Assembly: GCA_015657535.1 (NCBI GenBank)
Contig: JADHZB010000105.1
Coordinates: 1-28,748, forward strand
Direction of reading: 5' to 3'
DNA: 28,748 nt
From: Nephromyces sp. MM_2019
Taxonomy: Eukaryota > Apicomplexa > Aconoidasida > Nephromycida
In this document: piece by piece, positions 7,758-18,800 of the stretch
Layout: every line of letters starts with the position of its first letter
How positions within the stretch are numbered: position 1 is the first letter of the stretch
Made by a program: the position numbers and the translations under genes
The notes under the pieces: model-generated
Told to the model about the DNA's origin: nothing
Databases searched by the model: none
What the model saw: only the letters and a program-made list of their open reading frames with translations

Positions 7758-10679
7758 ATGAAGACGTATCGGGCTGCTTTAAAGGATGATACGTTACAGG
7801 CTGATACTCCATGGATGTACCATAAGTATGGAATAATTTCTCGCACAGTTGAAAAAACATTCGAGTCACCTCCTTCTCAAGTGACTTATCCTGATGAATC
7901 ATCTACTATTGCCTTCCCAGCTGATCCCTTTAGTGTTAATATAAGCTCTGAAGCTCCTCCTGCCGGTAGGGCATACTTTTGTGCATTTTTTTTATTGGAG
8001 TTTTAAGAGAGAAAGTGGAGGGTATCTGCTATTTTGTATTGAAACGGCTTGAAGATAGGGTGGTGACGATGTGTGCGTGTGAGGTATGGATTTTTGTTGG
8101 ATATTAAGTGGTAATTTGAGTGTTTAGAGAGGCGAGGGTATGTGGTGATATGTTTCTGTGCTTTTTAGAATTCTATTAAAGGCTTTCCGTATGTGTTTGC
8201 TTTTTAGAATTCTATTAGAGTTTTTCTGTGTGTGTTTGCTTTTTAGAATTCTATTAAAGTCTTTGCGTGTGTGTGTTATTTAATTCTGTTTTGCATTGCA
8301 GGTGCTGCTGGTGAAGATGTACGCACCTTATCGAATAGTTCGATAATTGCCTTGGTTCCACCTCATTTCGGTCAGTGTTTTTACTCTTTAATCTTTACGG
8401 AAATTAGTGTGTGTAAACACACAAGAGTTTTTTTGCATATAGCGTGATTCTTCAGCTCCCTCCGTATGTGCTAGTGTGTTACCCTGATAACTGTTTATTG
8501 CAATCGACTTTTAGTGAGATTGTATAAAACGTCTGTGTGTTTGATGATTTGAGGAGATATTGCGTTGGCTTCAACTTCATAAGTTGATAAATTCAATGCT
8601 ATGGAAGCTTCTGTTTTCTCATTATAAATTTGAGTGTGTTTAGTATGGTCCTTGCTTCTGGATCGCCTACCCCGAATAATATGTATATGAAGATATATAT
8701 ATCTCTATATGTATATGTGTGTGCGTATACTTATTCTTTTTATCTGTGTGTGCTAAAATTTTTCTAAAAGCATGTTCATATTAGAGCATCTCTTATCTAC
8801 ATTATCCAAGCGGCTACTAGCCCTCCAATGGGTTTGTAGTTCAATCTCCTTCTTGGATAGTGTTAAACTAGGGTGCTAAACTGATTTCTCCTGTGTATAC
8901 AGGACCTACCTGTCTAAAATGTCCTTGGTTTACCTGTTGAGCATTATCCTGTACTTTAAGAGGTGGTGATGTGTTAACTGAATGTAACCTTGGATATGTA
9001 AGAGACTGGTAAAATATACTTGAAGAAAACGTAATTGTGTGTGTGTGAAGAAGCTGTTGATGAAATCATATGGAAAGAACAGTTGTAGCATATAAGGCAG
9101 AACTTCAGTGTGTGTGAAGAAGCTGTTGAAGCAGCAGCGAAACTCGGCTATTCTTGACGAGGAGGGAGGTTTCTGGAGGGTTTTAAGATATCTTCGATGA
9201 AATGTGCTGACCTTTTATATGAAGATATATAGTGAATTGCGCTGATTTCATCCCTCCACAATGCTACTTTCACTCTCTTGTGTACAGACAGCGAAGTGAA
9301 GGCTGAAATTATAAGAGCGAGCGAGCTTGTGGGTTTGTGTGCATTCGTGCAGCTGGTGCTTCTCATTTTTGCAGGTTTGCCCACGTAAAAGTGTGTGTAA
9401 AGAAACTGTTGTTTCTAGTCGTTAATACGATGAAAACTAGCAGCTTTTTCTTGGTTCTCCTTCATGCTTGATGCTGAGTAGCTGTTTTTTCTTCCTGAAA
9501 ATCTTCCATATGATCGTTATGTTTGCTGTGATTACTGCCTTGAAATAGCCTTTGGTGTTGCCTGTGCTACTAATGTATATTATATGCTTCAACCTAGTAT
9601 GGTTTTTTCTTTGAGCTATTTTTTATTGATTTCTATGCATCCTCTGCATTGCTATGATTAGTATTCAATGAGAAGATTTTCACAGTTATTCTTCCCTCTG
9701 GTGTGTGATTATTTTGAAAGCAGCAAATTTGCGCCCAATTCGATGTTTCATTATGCAATCTAGTGTGGTATGTGATCATTTCGTTATCCGCATATGGGAG
9801 TCTTGTTGTATATTCTCCCACAAAGCTTGTGTTTCTGTCAATGAATATGAAGAATAACTTGATTGGGGGTTAACGCATGAAACACTGTTCTCTTTAAAAT
9901 TGGTTTTTGTTGTGTGAATCTTCAGAGAACTGGTTGCAAAGAAGTTGCACACAGTCAAGTTTTTCTACACACTAGAGTTGCACACACACCAGAGTTTTTC
10001 CATAAAATGAAGCTTCACACCAAAGTACTTGCACACAAGCCAGGGTTTTTGCACACTAAAATTTTGCTGCTTTTTTTTTTTTTGCAGAATTTGGGAGCTC
10101 GTCGACTTTAGAGAGATTGATATTCTCCTCGATGATATTCGTTGACCTCCTCTACTTGCTCGCTATCCTCCGAAAACTCCCTTTTTTCTGCTATTTGGAG
10201 AAGGTTTCGTTGATTTTTGGAACCTTTTTAGGTTTTCTCATCTGTCTTCGAAGGTATGAACATATGTGTGTGTGTATATCTGCACAATGTTTGGTCTATT
10301 AGGCAGGTTTTTACAAAGTGAATTTTTTATCGGTTTTATTTTGTGTTATCGTCAGGAAGGTGTTTTTATCTGTCTTTGATAGCATATTCTTATCTTTGAT
10401 TTACGAAATTTTATGGTTTGCTAATGATTTACATTTTCTCTTTGAGATTTGCTTTATAATACAAAATTTTCTCTCCTTTTCATTTTCTTTGACGCTTGCT
10501 GTATCAAAATCTTCTTTTTATTTTATCGATTTTCCTTAAAAAGCGCAATTTTTTTCTTCTTCTTCAGCATATGGAACGTGTTGTTCCTCGTTGTATCGAT
10601 TGTTAAGATTTATGCGATTTCACACGCATTCTACCACATGGTAAGTGATTTATATTACAGAAGATTAGAGGAAGAATGA
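7758..10679 (+). CDS. putative multi-pass membrane protein, four exons, 184 residues
   Basis: Four exons join in phase: 7758-7965 (ATG start, in-frame stop nine bases upstream, donor GTAGGG, ends phase 1), 8302-8370 (phase 1 to 1, donor GTCAGT), 10088-10253 (acceptor after a long T run and TTTGCAG, donor GTATGA, phase 2) and 10568-10679 (acceptor CTTCTTCAG, TGA stop). Total 555 bases. Residues 1-92 are hydrophilic and rich in Ser, Thr, Pro and Ala, with no signal peptide. Hydrophobic segments follow at about 103-120 (LIFSSMIFVDLLYLLAIL), 132-146 (VSLIFGTFLGFLICL) and 149-169 (IWNVLFLVVSIVKIYAISHAF). The tail is VSDLYYRRLEEE. It is probably an integral membrane protein with a cytosolic N-terminus. 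The layout of a hydrophilic region, membrane bundle and short charged tail recalls small endomembrane proteins, but I recognise no family signature. Extra exons in the 1.7-kb second intron cannot be excluded. Confidence 0.62.
8160..8277. repeat. three copies of a ~39-bp unit in intron 1 of the membrane-protein gene
   Basis: GCTTTTTAGAATTCTATTA starts at 8160, 8199 and 8238, each followed by a variable T/GT stretch. Confidence 0.9.
8302..8370 (+). CDS. symmetric 69-bp exon 2 of the membrane-protein gene
   Basis: The exon lies between TTGCATTGCAG and GTCAGT and encodes AAGEDVRTLSNSSIIALVPP plus two residues. Both ends are phase 1, so skipping keeps the frame. It adds only S/N-rich linker upstream of the membrane segments. 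Confidence 0.6.
9031..9415. repeat. dispersed GT-AAGAAGCTGTTG repeats
   Basis: GTGTGTGAAGAAGCTGTTGA occurs near 9041 and 9109, and a diverged copy (GTGTGTGTAAAGAAACTGTTG) near 9391. All lie in intron 2 of the membrane-protein gene. Confidence 0.75.
9944..10060. repeat. degenerate TTGCACACA..AGTTTTT repeat before exon 3
   Basis: Four to five variants of TTGCACACA followed by AGAGTTTTT lie just upstream of the exon-3 acceptor. They are CA-type on the sense strand, the reverse of the GT type found earlier in the same intron. Confidence 0.65.
10088..10253 (+). CDS. membrane-protein gene exon 3 (TM1 and TM2)
   Basis: Opens with two bases completing a Glu codon and ends AG before GTATGA, completed by C of exon 4 to Ser. 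It carries the first two hydrophobic segments. Confidence 0.6.
10568..10679 (+). CDS. membrane-protein gene terminal exon (TM3 and tail)
   Basis: Encodes the third hydrophobic segment and the acidic tail, then TGA. A GTAAGT motif at 10641 followed by TTACAG only 20 bases later is too short for an intron; reading through gives the natural tail and stop. Confidence 0.62.
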
Positions 10680-12860
10680 AGATTTTCTTGTATTATAATT
10701 GGATATTTATAGTGTGTTTTCTACTAGTTTAAAGCTAGTTTCAGCATACTTTTTTGTTACAATGTGTAGTCGTATTTGGAAAGAAGCAGTAAATGATTTG
10801 AAGATTGAAGTAGAAGATGAAATTGGTTGAAATCTAATTTTTTTAAGTGAATCTATCAAGACTGTGTGTTTTTCTTACTGATACAAATAAGTGAATATAC
10901 TAAAAGGTTGAGTGTTATTTTTTTCTTACTAATGTAAACATTTTTCTGAATGCGAATAGAATTTTCTACGACATTGAATTGCCAAAAGCAGCAAACAGCT
11001 GAGGATGATGTATTCTCATGCTTGTGTGTGTTTGGATACCTTGTGTGTGATGGATTATCTTGTGTGTACTGGATTATCTTGTGTGTTTTTGGATAGCTTG
11101 TGTGTGCCGCACATTCTTTCTCCATCCCGTGTGTGTGTTTGGATAGCTTTCTCAGTTTTCATTCTTGAAGTTTGTAGCTTTTTTTTGGCTTGAGATTATA
11201 CTTTTAGGGTTTGGAATTGCATGATATTCTTGCTGTGGTGCTTTTTTTATTGATTTATACAGTAAAGAGCAAATTATAAATTGAAGTTTTACTCGAGTTT
11301 TTGGTTGAGTCGCACATCACACCGCACACGCCTGCCCATACCCACACACACACATGAATGCATGCCGTACCAGTTAGGTATATAAATGCACTCACCAACC
11401 CTTTTTTTTTTTAATTTGCTGATAATGCTCTGCGTTGATTATGATGATTAAACACGATGTCGAGCATAACCCATATCCTCTGATATTTTTCATGAGGAGG
11501 CATCGCATGATTTATTTATTCTGATTATATCAACCGACGGAGCTTTTTTTTATTGCCTTTTTGTATGTTCATTTCTAACTTTGATACTTGATGATTGTGT
11601 GCTATTTGTTTCTTGCTAAGGTCAGTGAAATTGCCGTCAGAAAATCACGTACTTTCATGAAGTTTTTGTATAAAAATTTCCACATTTTTTACTGCTTTTC
11701 TGTTTATGCCGAAGATTATGAGCCCTAATGATGCAGAATTTAAATGTTGTTCTGAATTTAAAAATATGAATAGAAACGATAACATCACCATCTTTCGGCT
11801 GATCAGGGCTCTGTGTGTGTATGTGTTTGTGTGTTGTTGTGTCTGTGCGTATGTGTAATTACATATTTTTCTCTCGTTCAGATTGATTATCTGAATTTGG
11901 AATTTTTTTGTGACTTCATGAATTCTGTGTGTGCTGCTTTATTCTTGCATGGATTTGCATTTAATTTACCTTTTTTCCACTACATCTGTGTAATTCTGTA
12001 AAAACGTTTTAGCAACTTACGCCAATATCTATAGCATTCCTCTTCTTGGAACACTCAATGCTCTACTAACTTTGAGTTTTTTTGGGGAAATTATATTTTC
12101 TTAACTTTTTTCTTCTTACAGACACATCACATCTTCATCAATCCTCCCTATAATATGTAGCTCCCCGGTGGAGTCAGTTTGAAACTGTCACTTTCCACAA
12201 ATTGCACAATCTACTACTCAGTACTGAAGATGAATTTTCTTCTTCCCCGGCTTAAAAAAAACCAAGGGAGAGAACTGCTTTTTTTTTATCAGCTTAAATG
12301 TATGTATTTTTTAAAATCCTAGATCAAGAGTATAGGATATGCAAGCAGAGCCGAATTTCATCTTACCCGAGAGTCTTAAAACAATAGATGAAAGATAATG
12401 CCTCGTATGTGCGAAAAACAATTTTTTGGAGCAAAGCAGGAAATGCTTCTATTGGAACATCCATTATATCCTTTTGATAAGCTGCTGGGCATAGCTTACT
12501 GCATCATCTTTCTAAAGGTTGAATTGATATATTTTGCTAATTTGTCTAGCTAGCTTATAAGCAATATTGTAATATGCCATCCCCCCTTTATAGCTAGGCG
12601 TTTTAATTAAGCAGTAGGTTATTGCTAAAAAATAATGATACTGTTGAGGTGTGTAGCACCATAATCACATATGCAGATTATATCATTTTCACCTTATTAG
12701 GCGTGCATTCTTGCAGTTTTTTTGCACGTAGAAACATACTGTTTCCGTTATAATACCACAATCGTTGAGTTTGGTTTTTTTTGTCATAATTGCTTCTCTT
12801 TAGTTTACTTGTAGTGCTTTGTACCAAGTTACCATGTGTATCCGTAGCCGGTAGGCATTG
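10680..12860. other. intergenic region between membrane-protein gene and GMC gene
   Basis: Presumed 3' UTR of the membrane-protein gene followed by T/GT-rich spacer with CA runs near 11340. No protein-like exon was seen. From about 12.3 kb the texture changes to even composition without microsatellites, continuing into the GMC first intron. The GMC promoter should lie just before 12.86 kb; no TATA box or initiator could be called with confidence. Confidence 0.5.
11021..11149. repeat. 19-bp minisatellite downstream of the membrane-protein gene
   Basis: CTTGTGTGTGNTGGATTAT-like units start at 11021, 11040, 11059, 11078 and 11097 at exactly 19-base spacing; a further, interrupted copy lies near 11127. 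Confidence 0.9.
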
Positions 12861-12891
12861 ATGTCGAGATTTTATATTGATGCTTCTGCAG
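12861..12891 (+). CDS. proposed GMC exon 1 (31 bases)
   Basis: ATG at 12861 encodes [10 protein letters not shown] plus one base and is followed by a perfect donor GTAAGT. Its phase 1 end matches the phase 1 acceptor at 22971, giving Glu across the junction. No upstream in-frame evidence exists beyond the phase and donor match, so this is inference. Confidence 0.5.
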
Positions 12892-15800
12892 GTAAGTTTA
12901 AGTGCAGGCGCGGCGTTGTAATGTGTAGTTTCGAAAATTTTGCGGACTATACGATGCAGGCTATTTTAAGCAAGAAGGCCTCTTAAGGCAATCAAGGTGA
13001 AGTAGTTGCGCAAAATTACAGAGGCATAAACCCCTCTAGTTCGTAAATGTTCAGATTTTCGAATCTGTCCGCTTACCGCGAGTATAATTTTTTTAGTAAT
13101 GGTGTATGTGAGCCCAGTTGATATATGTTGTAAACCTGGTGGTTAGCTTCAGTTATATTTAACCTCTACCTGCTGTATCTCCTAAAAAAAGAGAATTAAT
13201 CTTTCATCGATCTATAGGGGATACCATTGGGGCTGAGAGGGTTTATCTACCCTACCGCGTGGGAGGGTGGAGATAGAAGCTGAGGCAGACTCCCTCCCAT
13301 ATTACTCATAAAATATGCCACATCAAATGCCTTTCGCTGAAACGTTTCTGGGTTGGGAATTATTTGGCAAGCTGAAGGGTGGGGTACTTTGCTCCTGCGC
13401 ATTGTTTCTCGCATGAGGGGGGCTATGGATGAGATTTATTTTCTGCGTCGGGTTTTGGGGTCGATGGGCCTTGCGCAATAATCAGATAATTACATTTTTG
13501 TTTCGTTGCAAGTCCGTATTTTAGTGATTACTGACAGATTCGCTTTTGGTGCATATTTCACTTTGCTCATCTGTATACGGGGGTCTAATGGCCAGTAATA
13601 GTTTTAGCGTCGGAAAATCGTCGGATTTAACAAAATTTCGTTTCAAGATTGTGTATATTTGAAGGTGCTCACGAGTCCGTGTGCGCTGCTTCTATTGAGG
13701 ACCTGCTTATGTTTTGGCATATTCTTTGATTTCGATCGTCTTTACAATGTAGAATTTTTTGCGTTGAGTATTCTCATTGAGTCTTTCCCTTGCTAATTTT
13801 ACGGAGTATATAAGCATATATGGCTTGCTCTAGGGTAACTTGCTCTACGCAGGGGTTCTTTATGACGAATTCTCATATCTACCACTCCACAACTACACTT
13901 GATGTTCACCTTAGAGATTATGTTTGCTTTGATGCTACCATGCGCCTGCTCTTACCCTGTATGTGTGGGCAGGCGATATTTTTGATTCCGGTCAACTTAT
14001 CAAGAACGTTAGTTTAAGGTCATGCTTCTTGCATTTTCTATGCAGCGTTATAGTGTTTTCATGGAAGTATTTTTGGACGCGCTGAACCATTGTGTCTACA
14101 AGTGAAAGAATTACTCCCACTGTTTTTTCTTTGTGAGACAATTACTCTTCTTGTTTTGTGGAATCAATTATAAGCTTTACGGATATCTGGTACCTTGGTT
14201 TTGATGTGCGGTGCTATTTTTAATTTTTGATGGCTTGCAAATGGTAAGCAATTTTTTATGGCATGGTGTTAGACAGTGGTGAGCGCTATGATCTTTTGTC
14301 TTTCAAATTAGTGATGATTGTAGCCGCGATGTCTTTGAGTGGCCTTCTGTGGCTGCTTCGTTGGCAACTCCTAAAATCGGATACCGCAGCCCATAGAATT
14401 AATAGGCATCTCAGTCCTTAGGAATGCTTTTACTTTTAAGGGGCGTTGCTGGCTTTCTTTTTGTCAAATTTTGATTGTGGTCCCAGGTACCGAAATTTTG
14501 CATAGGGCGATTTAAGCTTGTAAAAGAAATACCGAGATGCAAATGGCAAAGTGCTAATGCACTTGTGCTTTTGCAGTATTTTATGATTTTATACCGGCAG
14601 TCTCTTTTCTGACTTGTACTTGCTGGGCGTAGTGAGGAAAATATTGAGTCCTTGGCTCATGATGTCGTCGAGTATGACAGTCATTTCGGCAGGAGTAGAG
14701 CATTTCCAGAAATGGCCCGATAGTATGCTCGGTTTACTTCTATAGTGAAACTACTCTGAAGCTGCTAGGAAGTATGCCTTCACGCGATTCAGGCTTGTTT
14801 CAGGTTCGCTGACCCCTGGAGTGGCATGAGGGTGTGTTGCTGTTTATTCATTTTTATAGGATGAACAAGGTTTTTTGCGTTGATAATGAGCATGGCATCG
14901 GTTTGGCTCACTGTGAGGCACTCAGCGTGGCTGTTACGAGTACAACTCAGCTTTCGCTGCTCTTGTAATCTTAGTGTTTATCTTCCACCGAGATAGAGAC
15001 CTACACCAGTCGGCAATACACACTGTTTATACGTGGTGTAGTTCGTAGCACTCGCCATGCCGCTAGCCCCTGTCAGCTACTGTTTTTTTTTTATTGTGCC
15101 GCTGGCTAGCGGTTTCGCCCGCTGGAACAAATAGTACTTCTCTTTCGTGCCTCAAGCCAGCCTTTTGCTGCTTATGCATTTCTCCAATTTATCCCATAAT
15201 TCTATGGATATTGGAGCCTTTCTGCAGTATCCGGTAATTGCCGGTACGAAAATAATGCCCTATAGTTGTTGAACTCATTTCCCTTGCTGCTGTTTCGGCG
15301 CTTCCAAAATTATCCAGGTTTCGTGTTGCATTTGCAACCCTAAACGATATATTTGGATGCGCGCACGGGCTCTTTCGGTGTCACCGCTCGGGAGAAGTAG
15401 ATGACTACACCCGTGACCCCTCGCTGAAAGGAAAATGAACATCCATAATGCCGAAGGTTTTATCGGGTAGAAATAACATTGCACACCGCAATAAAAAGCT
15501 GCAATTTCCTATGATTACCTGTCTACGTACAGATCGTGACGTGCATAAGTAGTCTGCCGTATCGCCTGAATGCGTCTATGTCGCTTGCGTAAGGCAAGGA
15601 GCCCCAGGGTGTTCTCAGGAGCACATTTTGCTACACTAGGTAGACTTTAGATTTCTACTCCTCCATCTGAAGGGCATAGTTAATATCTTTCATAAGCTTC
15701 TCAGTAGTAACTTTAGGTTTATCATAGTGTAGGAGGGAATTATCGTTGCCATGGCCATCTACATTACATATTCGCCCACGGCACAAAATGTGAATCCGGC

Positions 15801-18800
15801 TATTCTCACGAAAAAATGCCACCCGCCCTGAGTTGTCAGCTAAGAGTCACAGCTTTCCTCTATGCGTGTAGTGGGCGCAAAAGCAGAATTTATTAGGTGC
15901 AAAATAAATTGGATCAGTCACTTTGTCTAATTGGATGTGGCTACGATCCAGGTGGATAGATGCCACGCGTAGCAGTCTTTTGTAGGCTCATCGTGAAATT
16001 ATCTGGTGTTCATCCGTAGGCATGCAGACCTTTCTACCCGATTTTTTGCGTGCAACCTACCTAGCATATTGTGATTCTAAAAAAGTGCATAAAGCTAATT
16101 TCTTAATAACATTTATTCAAAAAATATATTGCAATGTCTAGCTGCCCTGCAATCTGCGCCATACCTTACAGGTTAGACGGCCGTTATATTAGCTCCTTCT
16201 GTCGGATTGCGAAGGCTGTGCATTACTCTTGAGCGTTACCTAAACAGCTACGTAACTATAAAGTCTTGATCTGCGTACTGCTTTGATTCATTTTATAAAC
16301 TGTATAGCTATGCATGATTTTTTAAGTTAGGCTTAAGGCTAGATAACGGAACGCTTTTAGCAGCTAATCCTTCATTTTACTGCGTGGTAACCTGTAGCCT
16401 GCATATACACGAAGCTGAGGTACTGACTTTTATGCACAGGTACAGTAATACTGATGCTTTCAAAGAACCGAGAAAGGGAAAGAGTTTCTTTGGTTCGCAT
16501 AATGATGAACCCGTCACTTTCAGAACATAGAGGAGGTGATGGGGCCCATGCTCTTGTGAGCATAGCGAGGTTTCTTTTCCTAATTAAATTTCTGCACCTA
16601 GCCCCCGTGAGCGCTAGAAGCGCGTTTTCCTATTATTCTATCTTGTAATTTTCAACGAAAATATTTTCTGCTACCGATATCATGCATTATGCGCGCCGTT
16701 AATATATACCGGCAATATCTTGCAAGCCACGTCCTCATCCTAGGTTAACCACTAACTGAGGGGCGGATAAGCGACACAGGTGTCTGGTAACTTTCAACCT
16801 ACCTGCATTTAAACCCCTACAGTAGGACTTGGCTACAAATGGCTACGATGCTTTGGAAGTCAGTAAACTTGTATTCACAGCGCTGTAGCTCCTGGTTATA
16901 TCATACTAGCCCTATACAGTAAAGAAGCAAAGCAGAATAACTTTTGGCTTATATACTTCGATCTTTGAGAATTTTGATCGTTTTTGTTACCACGCAAGAT
17001 AAATTTCCTGTTTTTATGGCAAAAATTAATATCAAAATTCATTCTCCCTTATGTAAAACTTGCTCCGTCTCCCAGAAGAGAAGCATTCCTACTATGGCAA
17101 GCAACTGCTCTAGTAGTCTTCCCGCTAGGGTTTGATTTAGCCCTCGCCTACTAGACACTGAATATTCCACAACTAGGTGCCTCTCGCATCAACGTAGCAT
17201 AATAGGCTTCGTGCGAAGCACATGGAAATACATTTTCAGACATGCATAGCTTAAACTTGCTCAGTAGCGGGTTTACGGTCTCTTCTCTCGAATGCTCCGA
17301 TGCGCACACCTTGTCTACCCCAAATAAAGTTCATAGCAAAATTTTTAGGTAAGAGTGCCACCAAAATAAAGTCACTATCCCAATGCTGTATATCAGGTCA
17401 AGCAACGCACTTCTAAATATGAATAATAGCCAGTAAGCGCATACTTATAGGTATCAATACATGCCATGAAAGCTTCTTCTCCTATGTATCCGTAAAACTA
17501 AGATCCTACTCTGTCTTGTAGAGTAAGTCTTGATATAGCTAGGCATGCGTTAAAAAAACTATAAGTAAATATTTTCTAGTGTCTCTACGCGAATCAACGG
17601 AAGCTTATCTGTTACAAGACGCTCTTATTCCATTTTCAGCCTGAAAAACAGATATTTAGGGACATCTGCCCTTTATTTGTAGTACAAAGTAAGTCTTGAA
17701 GTTTTTCTTCATTATGTATTATGTCTGTAGGCAAGTACTTCAGCAACGCTGCGCTTCATTCTACTTTGCCATGCACTTCTTCTCCATGAAAATATCACTT
17801 GATAAAGATATTAATTTGCTAGCTAATAATTCAAGTTAAGAGTGAATTTCTGACACGATAATATCAGCGTAGTTACTTTCGTCATAATCAAATCTAAAAG
17901 CATCTACTTTGTAGCGCTAACTAGGGATTTCTCAGTGGAAATTTATGATGGGCTACCCCCGTATAAAAATACATGCTAAAGTATTCATTATCAGTGAGCG
18001 GGAAACGTATTCACTCATTTATTCTAGTACCCAAGCAAAAAGCACCTCTACAACTTCTTCATGTAACTCCTCAGTAGGGAAGGACAGAGTGCTTGATAGC
18101 TAGTAGCTACCAAATAATAGGGGAAAAATAGTTTTGGCATAGCTTCCCTTTCCTTAGTGCGATGGCGAAAGCTAAATAAGCTAAGCTCACAATGAATATT
18201 ATAGCTGCTTATCTCAGGCACCAGCTGCACATTGAAACCATTGTTATATACTCGCAGAGCTCGCGCACAAAATATTAATATCCCATGGAAAAGTCATGCT
18301 ATTTCGAGAGCGAAACATATAAACATAAGATTTTTACACGTAAAATGCACAATAAATAAAAAACTTTTGGTATCCCAGTGAATTTTCTTGATATAGTCAG
18401 TTTTTCTTCTTTATATAATTTCTATGAGCTTTACTTACTGCAGGCGCATACACATTCTGTTATCAACGCGTGTTCTGAATGAAATGGTTTCCATGCAATG
18501 AGCGTATATCTGTGGTTTTCTCATATTTCCAGCTCATCCCAGGTTATATATTCTTATGAACTAAATTTACAACAAGCCTTGTAGCATAGGTGAGACATGT
18601 TTACATACAACTGCCACTTTTTCGTTCATCGTAGGAAATCGCAAAAGCAACTTTCGGAAATAAAATTGATGAACCAAACTATCCAGGGGGCTCTCGCGTG
18701 TTTTAATGCTTAATTAATCGATGTTAGTCCGTGCCAATTCTTTGCAGCCATCGGCAGGACGCTAAGGAAGCACCACGCTAAACTCTCAAACAGGTATGCC

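Noticed and set aside
10318..10539. Phe/Leu-rich plus-strand ORF resembling a membrane protein
   Set aside because: It is T-rich intron 3 of the membrane-protein gene; the spliced frame passes over it.
10641..10660. GTAAGT..TTACAG looking like a mini-intron
   Set aside because: Twenty bases is too short for splicing, and read-through gives a sensible tail and stop.
14795..14820. GGTTCGCTGACC resembling a tRNA B box
   Set aside because: No A box, anticodon arm or acceptor stem at the right distance.
15275..15484. 69-codon minus-strand ORF with a polar, protein-like end
   Set aside because: No supporting exon, splice partner or family; chance ORFs of this length are common in this block.
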